From Nonomuraea jiangxiensis (GTDB lineage Bacteria > Actinomycetota > Actinomycetes > Streptosporangiales > Streptosporangiaceae): a stretch of 64,000 bases of DNA. Each line of letters opens with the position of its first letter. Within the stretch, counting starts at the first letter, position 1. Shown here in pieces: positions 25,517 to 34,588 of this stretch. Under the pieces are notes generated by a model. The model ran no database searches. It was not told the DNA's origin and saw only the letters and a list, made by a program, of their open reading frames with translations. The stretch covers positions 62,001 through 126,000 of the forward strand of contig NZ_FNDJ01000015.1 in assembly GCF_900099965.1 (NCBI RefSeq). The letters run 5' to 3'. The translations under genes and the position numbers were made by a program.

Positions 25517-26186
25517 GGACCGTCTCGATCCGATCGGCGCCGATCTTCTTGCGCAGCCGCTGCACGCACAGGTCCACGACCCGGCTGTCGCCGTCCCAGC
25601 CGTAGTCCCAGACGTTGCCCAGCAGCGTCTGCCGGTCCAGCACGATGCCGGGATGCGCGGCGAACTCCAGCAGCAGCCGCAGCTCGGTCGGCGCCAGCGC
25701 GACCGGCTGACCGCCCAGGAACACCTCCAGGCCACCGAGGTCGATCGCCAGATCGCCGAAGACGAGCCGGTCGTGCGGGGCGTGGTCCTCCGTCGCCACG
25801 AAGGCGGCCCGGCGCAGCAGCGAGCGGATCCTGGCCACGAGTACGGGGATGTCGACCGGTTTGACCACATAGTCGTCGGCCCCGGCCTCCAGCCCCGAGA
25901 CCACGTCCAGGGCGTCACCCCGGGCGGACATCATGAGGATCGGCACCACGCTCGACTCCCTGATCCTGCGGCACAACCCGATGCCGTCCAGCTCCGGCAG
26001 CATCACGTCCAGCACCAGCAGGTCGTGCCGATCCTGCCGGAACAGCTCCAGCGCCCGCAGCCCGTCGGCCGCCACGGCGACCCGGAAGCCGTAGCGCTCC
26101 AGCGCCAGCGCCACCGCCCGGCGGATCGCCTCGTCGTCCTCGACGAGCAGGATCGTGGCGAGCGCGGACTCGGGCGGAAGGGACAT
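25488..26186 (-). CDS. OmpR-family response regulator
   Basis: A 232-residue two-domain regulator. The receiver has acidic pocket residues in LLVEDDEA, the phosphoacceptor Asp in LLVLDVMLPELDG and the switch Lys in YVVKPVD. The C-terminal winged helix has LAPTELRLLLEFAAHPG and RVVDLCVQRLRKKIG…TVRGFGYKLRR, the OmpR/PhoB recognition region. ATG 26186 was chosen to give the usual N-terminus before ILLVEDD. It overlaps the kinase gene and forms a two-component pair. The frameshifted acyltransferase lies immediately upstream, so cell-envelope control is one possibility. Confidence 0.9.
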   Translation of the reverse strand: MSLPPESALATILLVEDDEAIRRAVALALERYGFRVAVAADGLRALELFRQDRHDLLVLDVMLPELDGIGLCRRIRESSVVPILMMSARGDALDVVSGLEAGADDYVVKPVDIPVLVARIRSLLRRAAFVATEDHAPHDRLVFGDLAIDLGGLEVFLGGQPVALAPTELRLLLEFAAHPGIVLDRQTLLGNVWDYGWDGDSRVVDLCVQRLRKKIGADRIETVRGFGYKLRR

Positions 26187-26191
26187 TTCGC

Positions 26192-27282
26192 CTACTTTAT
26201 GCGCCGGCCAGGAAGCTCGAAGAGCCAGGTGGCCCGCGCCTTCAGCAGCAGGCTCTCCGCCAGCAGGCACAACGCCACGATCAACGCGGTCATGACGGCC
26301 GGATAGACGAACACGAACGCGTACTGGCCGAGCGCCCCCACCCTGGACAGTGGCCCGATCAGCGCCTTGTGGAGCAGCGCGAGCACGGGCATGTGGATGA
26401 CGTAGATCGGCAGCGTACGGCGGCCGAGCCAGGCCAGCCCGTCCCCGAGCCCGCGCACGGACGCGACCAGCGGGCCGGCCGACACGCCGAAGAGCGTGGC
26501 GACGACGCAGACCGCCGGCCAGGCGCCGGGGAACCGCTGCGCGCCGGTGGCCAGTAGAGCCAGCACCGCCACCCCGTACCCGGCCGTGATCAGCACCGCC
26601 CGGCGGGGGCCGGTGGTGTCGGCGAGCCGCTCGACGTACGGCCGGAAGTACAGCCCGGCCAGGAAGAACAGCAGGTTCTGCAGCAGCGACCCGCGGTTGG
26701 CCTCGATCGGCACGTATCCCGCGGCCACGACCGCCGACAGGATCAGGGCGGCTCCGAGCATGACGGGCTTCGGCACCCGGCGCAGCGCCCTGGCCACCGT
26801 GAAGTAGAGCGCCAGGGCGTACAGGTACCACAGGTTCGGCGGCGAGATCGTGAGCTGCTCGATGAACTCCGCCGGGCTCCCGGCGCTGGCGGTGTCGAAC
26901 CCGGGCACCAGCGCCAGCAGCGCCGTGTGGACGCAGTCCCACAAGACGTACAGGTACAGGAACTTCGCCACCCGGGAGCGCGCCACCACCCGCCAGGGCC
27001 GCTGGAACGCGCCGGTCGCGAACATGCCGGAGATGGTGAAGAACAGCGGCATCCGCAGGGTCAGCAGCGCGTTCCGAGCAGGCCCCACAGGCCGGTGATC
27101 GGCACGTCGAGCCGCCAGTCGATCCGCAAGTAGTGCTTCACGACCACGTGCCACAGCACGACCAGCAGGATGCACACGCCCTTGGCGGTGTCGGCCCACC
27201 CGAGCCGCCCGCCGCCGGCGCGGACCGGCGGAGCGCCGACGGCGGCCGCGGGGGCGGCCAACCCCGTGGGGGCAGTGATCAT
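26192..27282 (-). pseudogene. Acyltransferase 3 family membrane protein, frameshifted
   Basis: Two reading frames together make one acyltransferase-3 (OafA/YrhL-like) protein. The N-terminal part begins at ATG 27282 (MITAPTGLAAP, GGAGG upstream) and holds the first helix, WADTAKGVCILLVVLWHVVV, with the catalytic-type His. It ends at a stop near 27061. The remainder, from NALLTLRMPLFFTISGMFATG to the end, is in another frame down to 26192 and contains about eight more helices. The frames meet around 27070-27090. A 1-nt loss would explain this. It may be a real pseudogene or a sequencing error; the rest of the coding sequence is well preserved, favouring a recent event or an error. Confidence 0.8.
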
Positions 27283-27499
27283 CGCTGGAACACCTCCGCT
27301 GATTCCGACTCGCACCGGAAACACTTCGCGAATCGGATCTCCGCAGTGCCGACACCAGGTCGCCACCACGGCGCGGCCCTGTATCAGCCCGGTATCAAGG
27401 CGGCTGACATCCCGTGGCGGCCCGGGTCAGATCCCGCGATCGCGGGTGGCATCCACCCGCCCGTGAGGGACGAATGACAGGCGCTGCCAAGGGAGAGGG

Positions 27500-30109
27500 A
27501 TGGAGCTCATGCGAGGATGGCCGTTCGTCGGGCGGGACGCGGAGCTGGCGAGTGCGCGCGCCTGCGGCTCCGGAGAGGCGATCGGAGTGATCATCGCCGC
27601 CGAGGCGGGGGTGGGCAAGACCAGGCTGGCCCGCGAGATCCTGGCCGGGTTCGAGGCCGACGGCTGGCACACCGGCTGGGTCGGCGCGACCCGCGCCCTG
27701 GCCTCCATCCCGTTCGGCGCGGTCGCCGGGCTGCTGCCCGCCGACCGGCTGCCGGAAGAGCCGGGCCCGTCGGTGCTCTCGCTGGCGGCCGACCACGTAC
27801 GCGCCCGCGGCGCGCGGGTGGCGCTCTGCTTCGACGACGCCCACCTGCTCGACCGCGGCTCGGCCGCCGTGCTCGGGCACCTGGCGGCCCACGGCCTGGC
27901 CTTCCCCGTCGTCACCATCCGCGGCGACGAGCCGGTGCCCGACGTGGTCACCACGCTGTGGAAGGACGGCCCGGCGCGCTGGATCGACCTCGACCCGCTG
28001 CCGCCCGCCGCCGTGGACCAGCTGATCGAGCACGAGCTGCCCGGCGGTGTGGAGGGCGTGACCCGGACCCAGCTGCACGGCATCGCCGCCGGGAACCCGC
28101 TGGCCTTGCGCGAACTGCTGTCGGGGGCGCTGGCGGACGGCACGCTGCGCCGCACGTACGGGGTGTGGCACTTCACCGGCGACTACCGCCCCCGCGGCGG
28201 CATCCGCCAGCTCCTGGCCGACCGCCTCCACCCGCTCGACCCGCCCACCAGGCTCGTGCTGGAGCTGCTGGCCTGCGGCGAGCCGCTGCCGCTGGCCATG
28301 CTGGAACGGCTGACGGACGCGGCCTCGATCGAGGCGGCGGAGGGCCGCGGCCTGGCCGTGTCGGAGCGGGCCGGCGAGCGCGTGCTGGTGCGGCTGGCCC
28401 ACCCCCTCTACGGCGAGCTGCTGCGCGCCGGGCTGTCGGCCGGCCGGGCCCGGCTGCTCGGCAGCCGGCTGGCCGGGGCCGCGCTGGCCACGCCTCAGCG
28501 CCGCCGCGACGACGCCCTGCGCGCCGGGCTCTGGCAGGTCGAGAGCGGTACGGTGACCCGCCCCGACATCGTACGGGTGGGCGCGCGCAAGGCGATCGAC
28601 CGGGCCGACCTCGCGCTGGCGGAGCGGCTGGCCCGCGCGGCCCGCGACGCCGAGCCCGGCATCGGCGCCGACGCGCTGCTGGCCGAGGTCCTGGAATACC
28701 GGGGCCGCAGCGCGGAGGCCGCCGAGGTGCTGTCGGAGGTGCCGCCGCCCGGCCCGGAACGGGTGCGCTGGGCGCTGGCCCGCTCCGACACCTCCTACTT
28801 CGGCGCCGGTGACGTCGTGGCCGCCGAGCAGGCGCTGGACCTCGTGGCCGGCGGTCCCGGCGGCGACCTGGCCGAGGGCAACCGGTCCTGGATCCTCATG
28901 TTCGACGGGCGCTGCTCCACCGCGATCGAGACGGCCCGGCGGCTGCTGGCCTGGGAGTCGGCCAACGTCCAGGCCGTCATGTGGGCGGCCGCCGCGGCCA
29001 CGGCATCGGCCGGATTCCTCGGGCGGCCCGCGGAGATGACCTACTTCTACGACCGCGGGCACGCGCTGGCGCAGGCGCACGTGGAGGAGTTCCCGTGGAG
29101 CGCCGTGCAGCTCGGCATCGCCCGCTGCCTGGGCTGCCTGGCCCTGGGCGACCTCGTCACCGCCTGGGACGTGGCCGAGGAGGGGTACCGCCGGACCCTG
29201 TCCGGGCCCGCGCCGCTCATGTCGGCCGGCTGGGTCGGCTTCCGCGGGCTGGTCGAGTGCGCCCAGGGCCGGCCGGTCACCGCCGCCACGTCGCTCGGCG
29301 AGGCCGTCACCGCGCTCAAGGAGCGTGACACCGTCCGCCTGACCGGCGCCTTCATGGCCGGGCTCGCCACGGCGAACGCGCTGAGCGGCGACCACGCCGC
29401 CGCGCGGGCCTGGTCGGACCGGGCCGCGCAGGCCGCCAACGGCGCCAACCGCCTGTTCGCGCCGTGGGCCGTGCTCGGCGAGGCCTGGGCGCGGGCGGCG
29501 GCCGGCACCCTCTCCGACGCCGTCGCCGCCGCCCGTGAGTCCGCCGCTCTGGCCCGCGACATCGACCTGCCCGCCGTGGAGGCCAGGGCCCTCTACGACG
29601 TGGCCCGGCTGGGGTACGGCGCGGAGCCGGCCCGTATGGAGGAGCTCGGCGAGCGGCTCGGCACGCCGTTCGTCCGGGCGCTCGCGACCGCCGCCCGCGG
29701 GCTGGCGGGCATGGACGGCGACGCGCTCAGCGCCGCCGCCACCGTCTTCACCGGCCTCGGCCACCCGCTGCTGGCCGCCGAGGCGGCCACCACCGCCGCC
29801 CGCGCCTACCGCCGGAGCGGTCTGACCGGCAAGTCGGCCCTCGCGATGGAACGGGCCGCCGCGCTGCGCGGGCACTGCGAGGGGGCCACGACCCCGCTGC
29901 TCGACCACGGCGGCACCGCGGTCCTCACCCGCCGGGAACGCGAGGTGGCCCTGCTGGCGGCCCATCACAGCAGCAAGCACATCGCGGCCCGGCTCGGGCT
30001 CTCGGTGGCCACCGTGAACAACAACCTCGCCCGCGTGTACGCCAAGCTCGGCATCTCCAACCGCGGCCAGCTCGCCGCCCTGGTGGACGGCGACGGCCCG
30101 CTCGAATGA
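27500..30109 (+). CDS. Large LuxR-family ATPase regulator (LAL type)
   Basis: An 869-residue regulator. The N-terminal AAA/NACHT-like ATPase has Walker A AEAGVGKT at 34-41 and a Walker B-like VALCFDDAHLL near 110. A long helical, TPR-like middle follows. The C-terminal LuxR/GerE helix-turn-helix (about 805-865) reads LTRREREVALLAAHHSSKHI then AARLGLSVATVNNNLARVYA. LAL proteins are ATP-dependent activators of transport or secondary-metabolite genes. ATG 27500 and ATG 27509 are both possible starts; the purine run GGGAGAGGG touches the first and is better spaced for the second. It is divergent from the broken acyltransferase and precedes the GH3 operon, whose activation it might serve. Confidence 0.87.
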   Translation: MELMRGWPFVGRDAELASARACGSGEAIGVIIAAEAGVGKTRLAREILAGFEADGWHTGWVGATRALASIPFGAVAGLLPADRLPEEPGPSVLSLAADHVRARGARVALCFDDAHLLDRGSAAVLGHLAAHGLAFPVVTIRGDEPVPDVVTTLWKDGPARWIDLDPLPPAAVDQLIEHELPGGVEGVTRTQLHGIAAGNPLALRELLSGALADGTLRRTYGVWHFTGDYRPRGGIRQLLADRLHPLDPPTRLVLELLACGEPLPLAMLERLTDAASIEAAEGRGLAVSERAGERVLVRLAHPLYGELLRAGLSAGRARLLGSRLAGAALATPQRRRDDALRAGLWQVESGTVTRPDIVRVGARKAIDRADLALAERLARAARDAEPGIGADALLAEVLEYRGRSAEAAEVLSEVPPPGPERVRWALARSDTSYFGAGDVVAAEQALDLVAGGPGGDLAEGNRSWILMFDGRCSTAIETARRLLAWESANVQAVMWAAAAATASAGFLGRPAEMTYFYDRGHALAQAHVEEFPWSAVQLGIARCLGCLALGDLVTAWDVAEEGYRRTLSGPAPLMSAGWVGFRGLVECAQGRPVTAATSLGEAVTALKERDTVRLTGAFMAGLATANALSGDHAAARAWSDRAAQAANGANRLFAPWAVLGEAWARAAAGTLSDAVAAARESAALARDIDLPAVEARALYDVARLGYGAEPARMEELGERLGTPFVRALATAARGLAGMDGDALSAAATVFTGLGHPLLAAEAATTAARAYRRSGLTGKSALAMERAAALRGHCEGATTPLLDHGGTAVLTRREREVALLAAHHSSKHIAARLGLSVATVNNNLARVYAKLGISNRGQLAALVDGDGPLE

Positions 30110-30114
30110 TGTCT

Positions 30115-30123
30115 GAAAGTTTC
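30115..30123. promoter_or_regulatory. GAAAGTTTC palindrome, distal copy
   Basis: GAAAGTTTC (GAAA-G-TTTC) lies 6 bases after the LuxR-family gene. The same 11 bases, GAAAGTTTCGG, recur at 30270-30280 in front of the GH3 gene. GAAA-N-TTTC palindromes are known, as far as I recall, before xylanase-type genes in actinomycetes, where LacI-type repressors act. The spacing of about 155 nt would allow looping. Confidence 0.5.
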
Positions 30124-30215
30124 GGGAAATTTGTCGGCCGCATTCACCTGGACGAATGGTTTTTCTTTGCCGATTCCGGGCTAGCTGATCCGCAACTTCG
30201 CCGTTAATGGCGCTC

Positions 30216-30244
30216 TTGACATGCTGGTAAAGGCCCCTTATGTT
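30216..30244 (+). promoter_or_regulatory. Sigma-70-like promoter of the GH3-transporter operon
   Basis: TTGACA (30216-30221) is followed after exactly 17 nt by TATGTT (30239-30244). Perfect -35 and fair -10 elements at optimal spacing stand out in this GC-rich genome. The -10 overlaps the left arm of the nested inverted repeat at 30241-30285, as expected for a repressed promoter. Confidence 0.65.
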
Positions 30245-30285
30245 GCCGCAATATTAAAGAGATCAATATGAAAGTTTCGGCAACA
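30241..30285. promoter_or_regulatory. Nested inverted repeats and GAAAGTTTC operator
   Basis: TGTTGCCG (30241-30248) pairs with CGGCAACA (30278-30285); inside it ATATT (30251-30255) pairs with AATAT (30265-30269). The second GAAAGTTTC palindrome lies at 30270-30278, touching the right arm. The whole element runs from the -10 box to about 20 bases before the GH3 start, so it can act as an operator or as a leader-RNA hairpin. Confidence 0.6.
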
Positions 30286-30305
30286 TCACGGGCTGAAGGG
30301 ATGGC

Positions 30306-32702
30306 ATGAGGGGCCACGTACCAACGGACACGAGCCCGGAGAGCGCGCGATGGCGGGACCCGCGGCTGTCTCCCGCCGAGCGGGCCGAGGCACTCGTCCC
30401 GCTCATGACCTTGGAGGAGAAGGTCGCCCAGCTCGTCGGGGTGTGGGCCGGCGCCGACGCATCGGGAGAGGGCGTCGCCCCGCACCAGACCGACCTGGCG
30501 GCCAGCCTCGACTGGGACACCGTCATCAGCCACGGGCTGGGCCAGCTCACCCGCCCGTACGGGACCGCGCCGGTCGATCCCGCCGCGGGGGCGCGCTCGC
30601 TGGCCGCCTCCCAGCGGCAGATCGTGGCGGCCGGCAGGTTCGGGATCCCGGCGCAGGTGCACGAGGAGTGCCTGACCGGGTTCGCCGCCTGGCGGGCGAG
30701 CGTCTATCCGGCGCCGCTGAGCTGGGGGGCGTCCTTCGACCCCGAGCTGGTCGAGGAGATGGGCGGGCGGATCGGCCGGTCCATGCGGGCCGCGGGCGTG
30801 CACCAGGGGCTGGCCCCGGTCCTGGACGTGACCAGGGACTACCGCTGGGGCCGTACCGAGGAGACGATCGGCGAGGACCCGTACCTGGTCGCGACCGTCG
30901 GCGCGGCCTACGTGCGCGGCCTGGAGACGGCGGGCGTCGTCGCCACGCTCAAGCACTTCGCCGGCTACTCCGCCTCCCGGGGCGGCCGCAACCTCGCGCC
31001 CGTGCCGATGGGCGCGAGGGAGCTGGCCGACGTCGTGCTGCCGCCGTTCGAGATGGCGTTGCGGCTCGGCGGCGCCCGCTCGGTGATGAACTCCTACAGC
31101 GAGATCGACGGCGTGCCCGTCGCCGCCGACGAGACCCTGCTGACCGGGCTGCTGCGCGAGGAGTGGGGGTTCACCGGCACGGTGGTCTCCGACTATTTCG
31201 CCATCCGGTTCCTGGAGCGCCTCCACGGCGTGGCCGGGGACGGCTCGCGGGCGGCGGCGCTGGCCCTGCGAGCCGGGATCGACGTCGAGCTGCCCACGGC
31301 CGACACCTACGCCGCCCCGCTGATCGAGGCGGTGAAGGCGGGCGAGGTGGACGAGGCGCTGATCGACCGGGCGCTGCGCCGGGTGCTGGCGCAGAAGGCC
31401 GAGCTCGGCCTGCTCGACGCGGACTGGCGGCCCCTGCCCGGCGACCCGGACGGCCTCCGCCTCGACGACGGGCCGAGCCAGGACCTCGCCCTGCGCCTGG
31501 CGCGGGAGTCCGTCGTCGTGCTCCGCAACACCGGCGCGATCCTGCCGCTGGCGACCGGCCGGCGGGTCGCCGTGGTGGGCCCGGCCGCCGACGACCCGAT
31601 GGCGATGCTCGGCTGCTACACCTTCCCCGCGCACATCGGCGCGCACCCCGAGCACGGGCTCGGGCTGGAGATCCCGTCGCTGCGCGAGGCGCTCGGCCGG
31701 TTCGTCCCGGACCTGGTGTACGAGCGCGGGTGCGGCATCACCGGCGACGACACCTCGGGCATCGCGGCGGCGGCCGCCGCGGCCGCGGCCAGTGACGTGT
31801 GCGTGCTGGCCGTCGGGGACCGGGCGGGGCTGTTCGGGCGGGGCACCTCCGGCGAGGGGTGCGACGCCGCCGACCTGCGCCTGCCGGGCGTGCAGCCCGA
31901 GCTCGTCCGGGCCGTGCTCGCCACCGGCACGCCCGTGGTGCTGGTGCTGCTCGCCGGCCGCCCGTACGCGCTGGGCCCGGAGACCGAGGCCGCCGCGGCC
32001 GTCGTCTACGGCTTCTTCCCCGGTCAGCGGGGTGGCCAGGCGGTGGCGGAGGTGCTCACCGGCGCGGTCAACCCGTCGGGGCGGCTGCCGGTCAGCGTGC
32101 CCCGCGACTCCGGCGGCCTGCCGGCGACCTACCTGTCGCCGAGGCTGGGACACCGCTCCGACGTGTCGTCGGTGGACCCGACCCCGGCCTACCCCTTCGG
32201 CCACGGGCTGAGCTACACGACCTTCGAGTGGAGCGACGCCGCCGTGTCGGCCCCGGGCGGACCCGGAGCGCCGGACCCGGACGGCCAGGCCGAGGCCGCG
32301 CCCGCGTGGCCGGTGGACGGGGAGGTGAGCGTCGGCATCACGGTCCGCAACACCGGGTCGCGCCCCGGCACGGAGGTCGTCCAGCTCTACCTGCACGACC
32401 CGGTCGCGCAGACCACGCGGCCGGTGGTCCGCCTGATCGGCTACGCGCGCGTGCCCCTGGAGCCCGGCCGCTCCGCCCGCGTGACCTTCGACGTCCCGGC
32501 CGACATCACCTCCTTCACCGGCCTGCGTGGCCGCCGCGTCGTCGAGCCCGGCCCGGTAGAGCTGCGCTTCGGCCGCTCCAGCGCGGACGTGGTGGCGAGC
32601 GTGCCGCTGCGCATCGTCGGCGCCGAGCGCGAGGTCGGCCACGACCGGCGGCTGGGGCCGGTGACGCGCGTCGAGGCCGGCCCACCGGAGGAGCGGGGAT
32701 GA
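30306..32702 (+). CDS. GH3 beta-xylosidase/beta-glucosidase-like enzyme
   Basis: A 798-residue GH3 enzyme without a signal peptide, so probably cytoplasmic. The (beta/alpha)8 domain has VHEECLTGFAAW, GEDPYLVATVGAAYVRGLE and KHFAGYSASRGGRN, and the nucleophile Asp lies in TVVSDYFAIRF. The alpha/beta sandwich domain follows, then a C-terminal Fn3-like domain (EVSVGITVRNTGSRPGTEVVQLYL). The HEECL and SDYFAI forms are more common in GH3 beta-xylosidases than in classical beta-glucosidases. It is first gene of an operon with an oligosaccharide ABC transporter and faces a GH67 alpha-glucuronidase, so xylo-oligosaccharides are the likely substrate. Its TGA overlaps the next ATG. Confidence 0.88.
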   Translation: MRGHVPTDTSPESARWRDPRLSPAERAEALVPLMTLEEKVAQLVGVWAGADASGEGVAPHQTDLAASLDWDTVISHGLGQLTRPYGTAPVDPAAGARSLAASQRQIVAAGRFGIPAQVHEECLTGFAAWRASVYPAPLSWGASFDPELVEEMGGRIGRSMRAAGVHQGLAPVLDVTRDYRWGRTEETIGEDPYLVATVGAAYVRGLETAGVVATLKHFAGYSASRGGRNLAPVPMGARELADVVLPPFEMALRLGGARSVMNSYSEIDGVPVAADETLLTGLLREEWGFTGTVVSDYFAIRFLERLHGVAGDGSRAAALALRAGIDVELPTADTYAAPLIEAVKAGEVDEALIDRALRRVLAQKAELGLLDADWRPLPGDPDGLRLDDGPSQDLALRLARESVVVLRNTGAILPLATGRRVAVVGPAADDPMAMLGCYTFPAHIGAHPEHGLGLEIPSLREALGRFVPDLVYERGCGITGDDTSGIAAAAAAAAASDVCVLAVGDRAGLFGRGTSGEGCDAADLRLPGVQPELVRAVLATGTPVVLVLLAGRPYALGPETEAAAAVVYGFFPGQRGGQAVAEVLTGAVNPSGRLPVSVPRDSGGLPATYLSPRLGHRSDVSSVDPTPAYPFGHGLSYTTFEWSDAAVSAPGGPGAPDPDGQAEAAPAWPVDGEVSVGITVRNTGSRPGTEVVQLYLHDPVAQTTRPVVRLIGYARVPLEPGRSARVTFDVPADITSFTGLRGRRVVEPGPVELRFGRSSADVVASVPLRIVGAEREVGHDRRLGPVTRVEAGPPEERG

Positions 32703-33685
32703 GCACATCCAAGACGCTGGACCAGGGCCCGGCGCGGGCGCCCCGGGCCGGGCCGCGTCCCGGCCGCCGCGCCCGGCCCCGGTCCGGCGGCTGGCGCGCC
32801 ACGCTGCGCCGCGACTGGCGGCTGTACTCGCTGGCGATCCTGCCGCTGCTGTTCTTCCTGATCTTCCGGTACGGGCCCATGATCGGCAACGTGATCGCCT
32901 TCCGGAAGTTCGAGCCGGGCGGCAGCCTCCTGGGCGAGGAATGGGTCGGCCTGCGGTACGTCCGGCTGTTCCTGGGCGACCCGACGTTCTGGAACGTGTT
33001 CACCAACACCCTGGTCCTCGGCGCGCTGACCCTGCTGTTCTGCTGGCCGCTGCCGATCGTGCTGGCGCTGCTCCTCAACGAGGTGCGCAGCCGGCGCCTC
33101 AAGCGCTTCCTGCAGTCGGTGTCCTACCTGCCGCACTTCCTGTCGATCGTCATCGTGGCCGGCATCGTCATGCAGATGCTGGCCATCGACGGGCCGATCA
33201 ACCAGATCGTCAAGGCGTTCGGCGGGGAGCCCACGGCGTTCCTGCAGAAGCCGGAGTGGTTCCGGACGATCTTCGTCTCGTCGGAGGTCTGGCAGACCGT
33301 CGGCTGGGGCACCATCCTCTACCTGGCCGCGCTGACGACCATCGACGAGCAGCTCTACGAGGCGGCCAGGATGGACGGCGCGAGCCGGTGGCGGCAGATC
33401 TGGCACGTGACCCTGCCCGGCATCCGGCCGACGGCGATCACGCTGCTGATCCTCAACCTCGGCACATTCATGACCACGGGCTTCGAGAAGATCCTGCTGC
33501 TGTACAACCCGCTGACCTATCCGACCGCCGACGTGATCACCACGTACCTGTACCGCATGGGCGTGGAGTCCAGCAACCTCAGCTACGCGGCGGCGATCGG
33601 CCTGTTCGAGGCCCTGATCGGGGTGGTGCTGATCGTGTCGGCGAACGCCATCTCCCGGCGCACGGTGGGGGCGGGCCTGTGGTGA
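32699..33685 (+). CDS. ABC transporter permease, LplB-like
   Basis: A 328-residue permease. A basic, proline/arginine-rich cytoplasmic N-terminus of about 40 residues precedes LYSLAILPLLFFLIFRYGPM, then DPTFWNVFTNTLVLGALTLL, and the EAA loop LYEAARMDGASRWRQIWHV. It belongs to the LplB/YteP group, which imports oligosaccharides with a large LipO-type binding protein and usually lacks its own ATPase gene. ATG 32699 overlaps the GH3 stop codon (ATGA), and its own stop overlaps the next start (GTGA). In this context it should bring in xylan- or aldouronate-derived oligosaccharides. Confidence 0.9.
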   Translation: MSTSKTLDQGPARAPRAGPRPGRRARPRSGGWRATLRRDWRLYSLAILPLLFFLIFRYGPMIGNVIAFRKFEPGGSLLGEEWVGLRYVRLFLGDPTFWNVFTNTLVLGALTLLFCWPLPIVLALLLNEVRSRRLKRFLQSVSYLPHFLSIVIVAGIVMQMLAIDGPINQIVKAFGGEPTAFLQKPEWFRTIFVSSEVWQTVGWGTILYLAALTTIDEQLYEAARMDGASRWRQIWHVTLPGIRPTAITLLILNLGTFMTTGFEKILLLYNPLTYPTADVITTYLYRMGVESSNLSYAAAIGLFEALIGVVLIVSANAISRRTVGAGLW

Positions 33686-34557
33686 CGCCCACCAGGAGCC
33701 GCGGCCACCGCGTGTTCCAAGTGATCAACGCCGTCATCCTGACCGGCGTCGTGATCGTGACGCTCTATCCCTTCGTCAATATCATCGCCCGCTCGTTCAG
33801 CGACGAGCGCTACATCCTGAGCGGGCAGGTCAACCTCGTTCCCCGCGGGTTCAACCTCACGACGTACCGGATCGTGATCTCCGATCCGATGTTCTGGACG
33901 AACTACGCCAACACCGTGGTGTACACCGTCGTCGCCACGGCCATCGCGATGACGCTGACGACCTGCTACGCGTACGTGCTGTCCAAGAAGCACCTCAAGG
34001 GCCGTACGGTCCTGATCTGGGTGGCCATCTTCACCATGATCTTCTCCGGTGGCCTGATCCCCCAGTACGTGCTGGTCAACGGCCTCGGCCTGACGAACTC
34101 CATCTGGGCCATCGTCCTGCCCAACGCCATCAGCGTGTTCAACCTCCTGGTCATGAAGACGTTCTTCGAGAACCTGCCGAGCGAGCTGGAGGAGGCCGCC
34201 GCCATCGACGGCCTGAACACCTACGGCATCCTGGCCCGGATCGTGCTGCCGCTGTCGAAGGCGGTCATCGCCACGATGGTGCTGTTCTACGCGGTCTCGT
34301 TCTGGAACTCGTGGTTCACGGCGTTCCTCTACCTGAACGAGGCGGAGCTGTTCCCGGTGACCATCTACCTGCGCAATCTCATCGCCGGGGCCACCGGCGC
34401 CGAATCCGCCGGCGCCATCACGGCCGAGGTGTCGCAGGCCGCCGCCAACATCCAGTCGGTGGCGATCACGCTCACCGTCCTTCCCATCCTGGCGGTCTAC
34501 CCCTTCGTCCAGAGGTACTTCGTCTCCGGAGTCATGCTCGGCGCGGTCAAGGGCTAG
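33682..34557 (+). CDS. ABC transporter permease, LplC-like
   Basis: A 291-residue permease with six helices: VFQVINAVILTGVVIVTLYP at the N-terminus, YPFVNIIARSFSDERYI, MTLTTCYAYVLSKKHLKGR, and the coupling loop ELEEAAAIDGLNTYGILARI. The C-terminal VQRYFVSGVMLGAVKG is the usual end of LplC/YtcP proteins. It forms a heterodimer with the preceding LplB-like protein. GTG 33682 overlaps the previous TGA. A 31-nt spacer separates it from the binding-protein gene, which has its own ribosome site. Confidence 0.9.
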   Translation: MTPTRSRGHRVFQVINAVILTGVVIVTLYPFVNIIARSFSDERYILSGQVNLVPRGFNLTTYRIVISDPMFWTNYANTVVYTVVATAIAMTLTTCYAYVLSKKHLKGRTVLIWVAIFTMIFSGGLIPQYVLVNGLGLTNSIWAIVLPNAISVFNLLVMKTFFENLPSELEEAAAIDGLNTYGILARIVLPLSKAVIATMVLFYAVSFWNSWFTAFLYLNEAELFPVTIYLRNLIAGATGAESAGAITAEVSQAAANIQSVAITLTVLPILAVYPFVQRYFVSGVMLGAVKG

Positions 34558-34588
34558 CCCGTCCCCTCCCAGGCAAAGGAATCCCCCC

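Noticed and set aside
27395..29980. An 861-codon open frame opposite the LuxR-type ATPase
   Set aside because: It mirrors the codon structure of the real gene; no domain, no ribosome site.
30204..32708. An 834-codon open frame opposite the GH3 gene
   Set aside because: Antisense to an enzyme with clear catalytic motifs; sequence is H/R/G/Q-rich and featureless.
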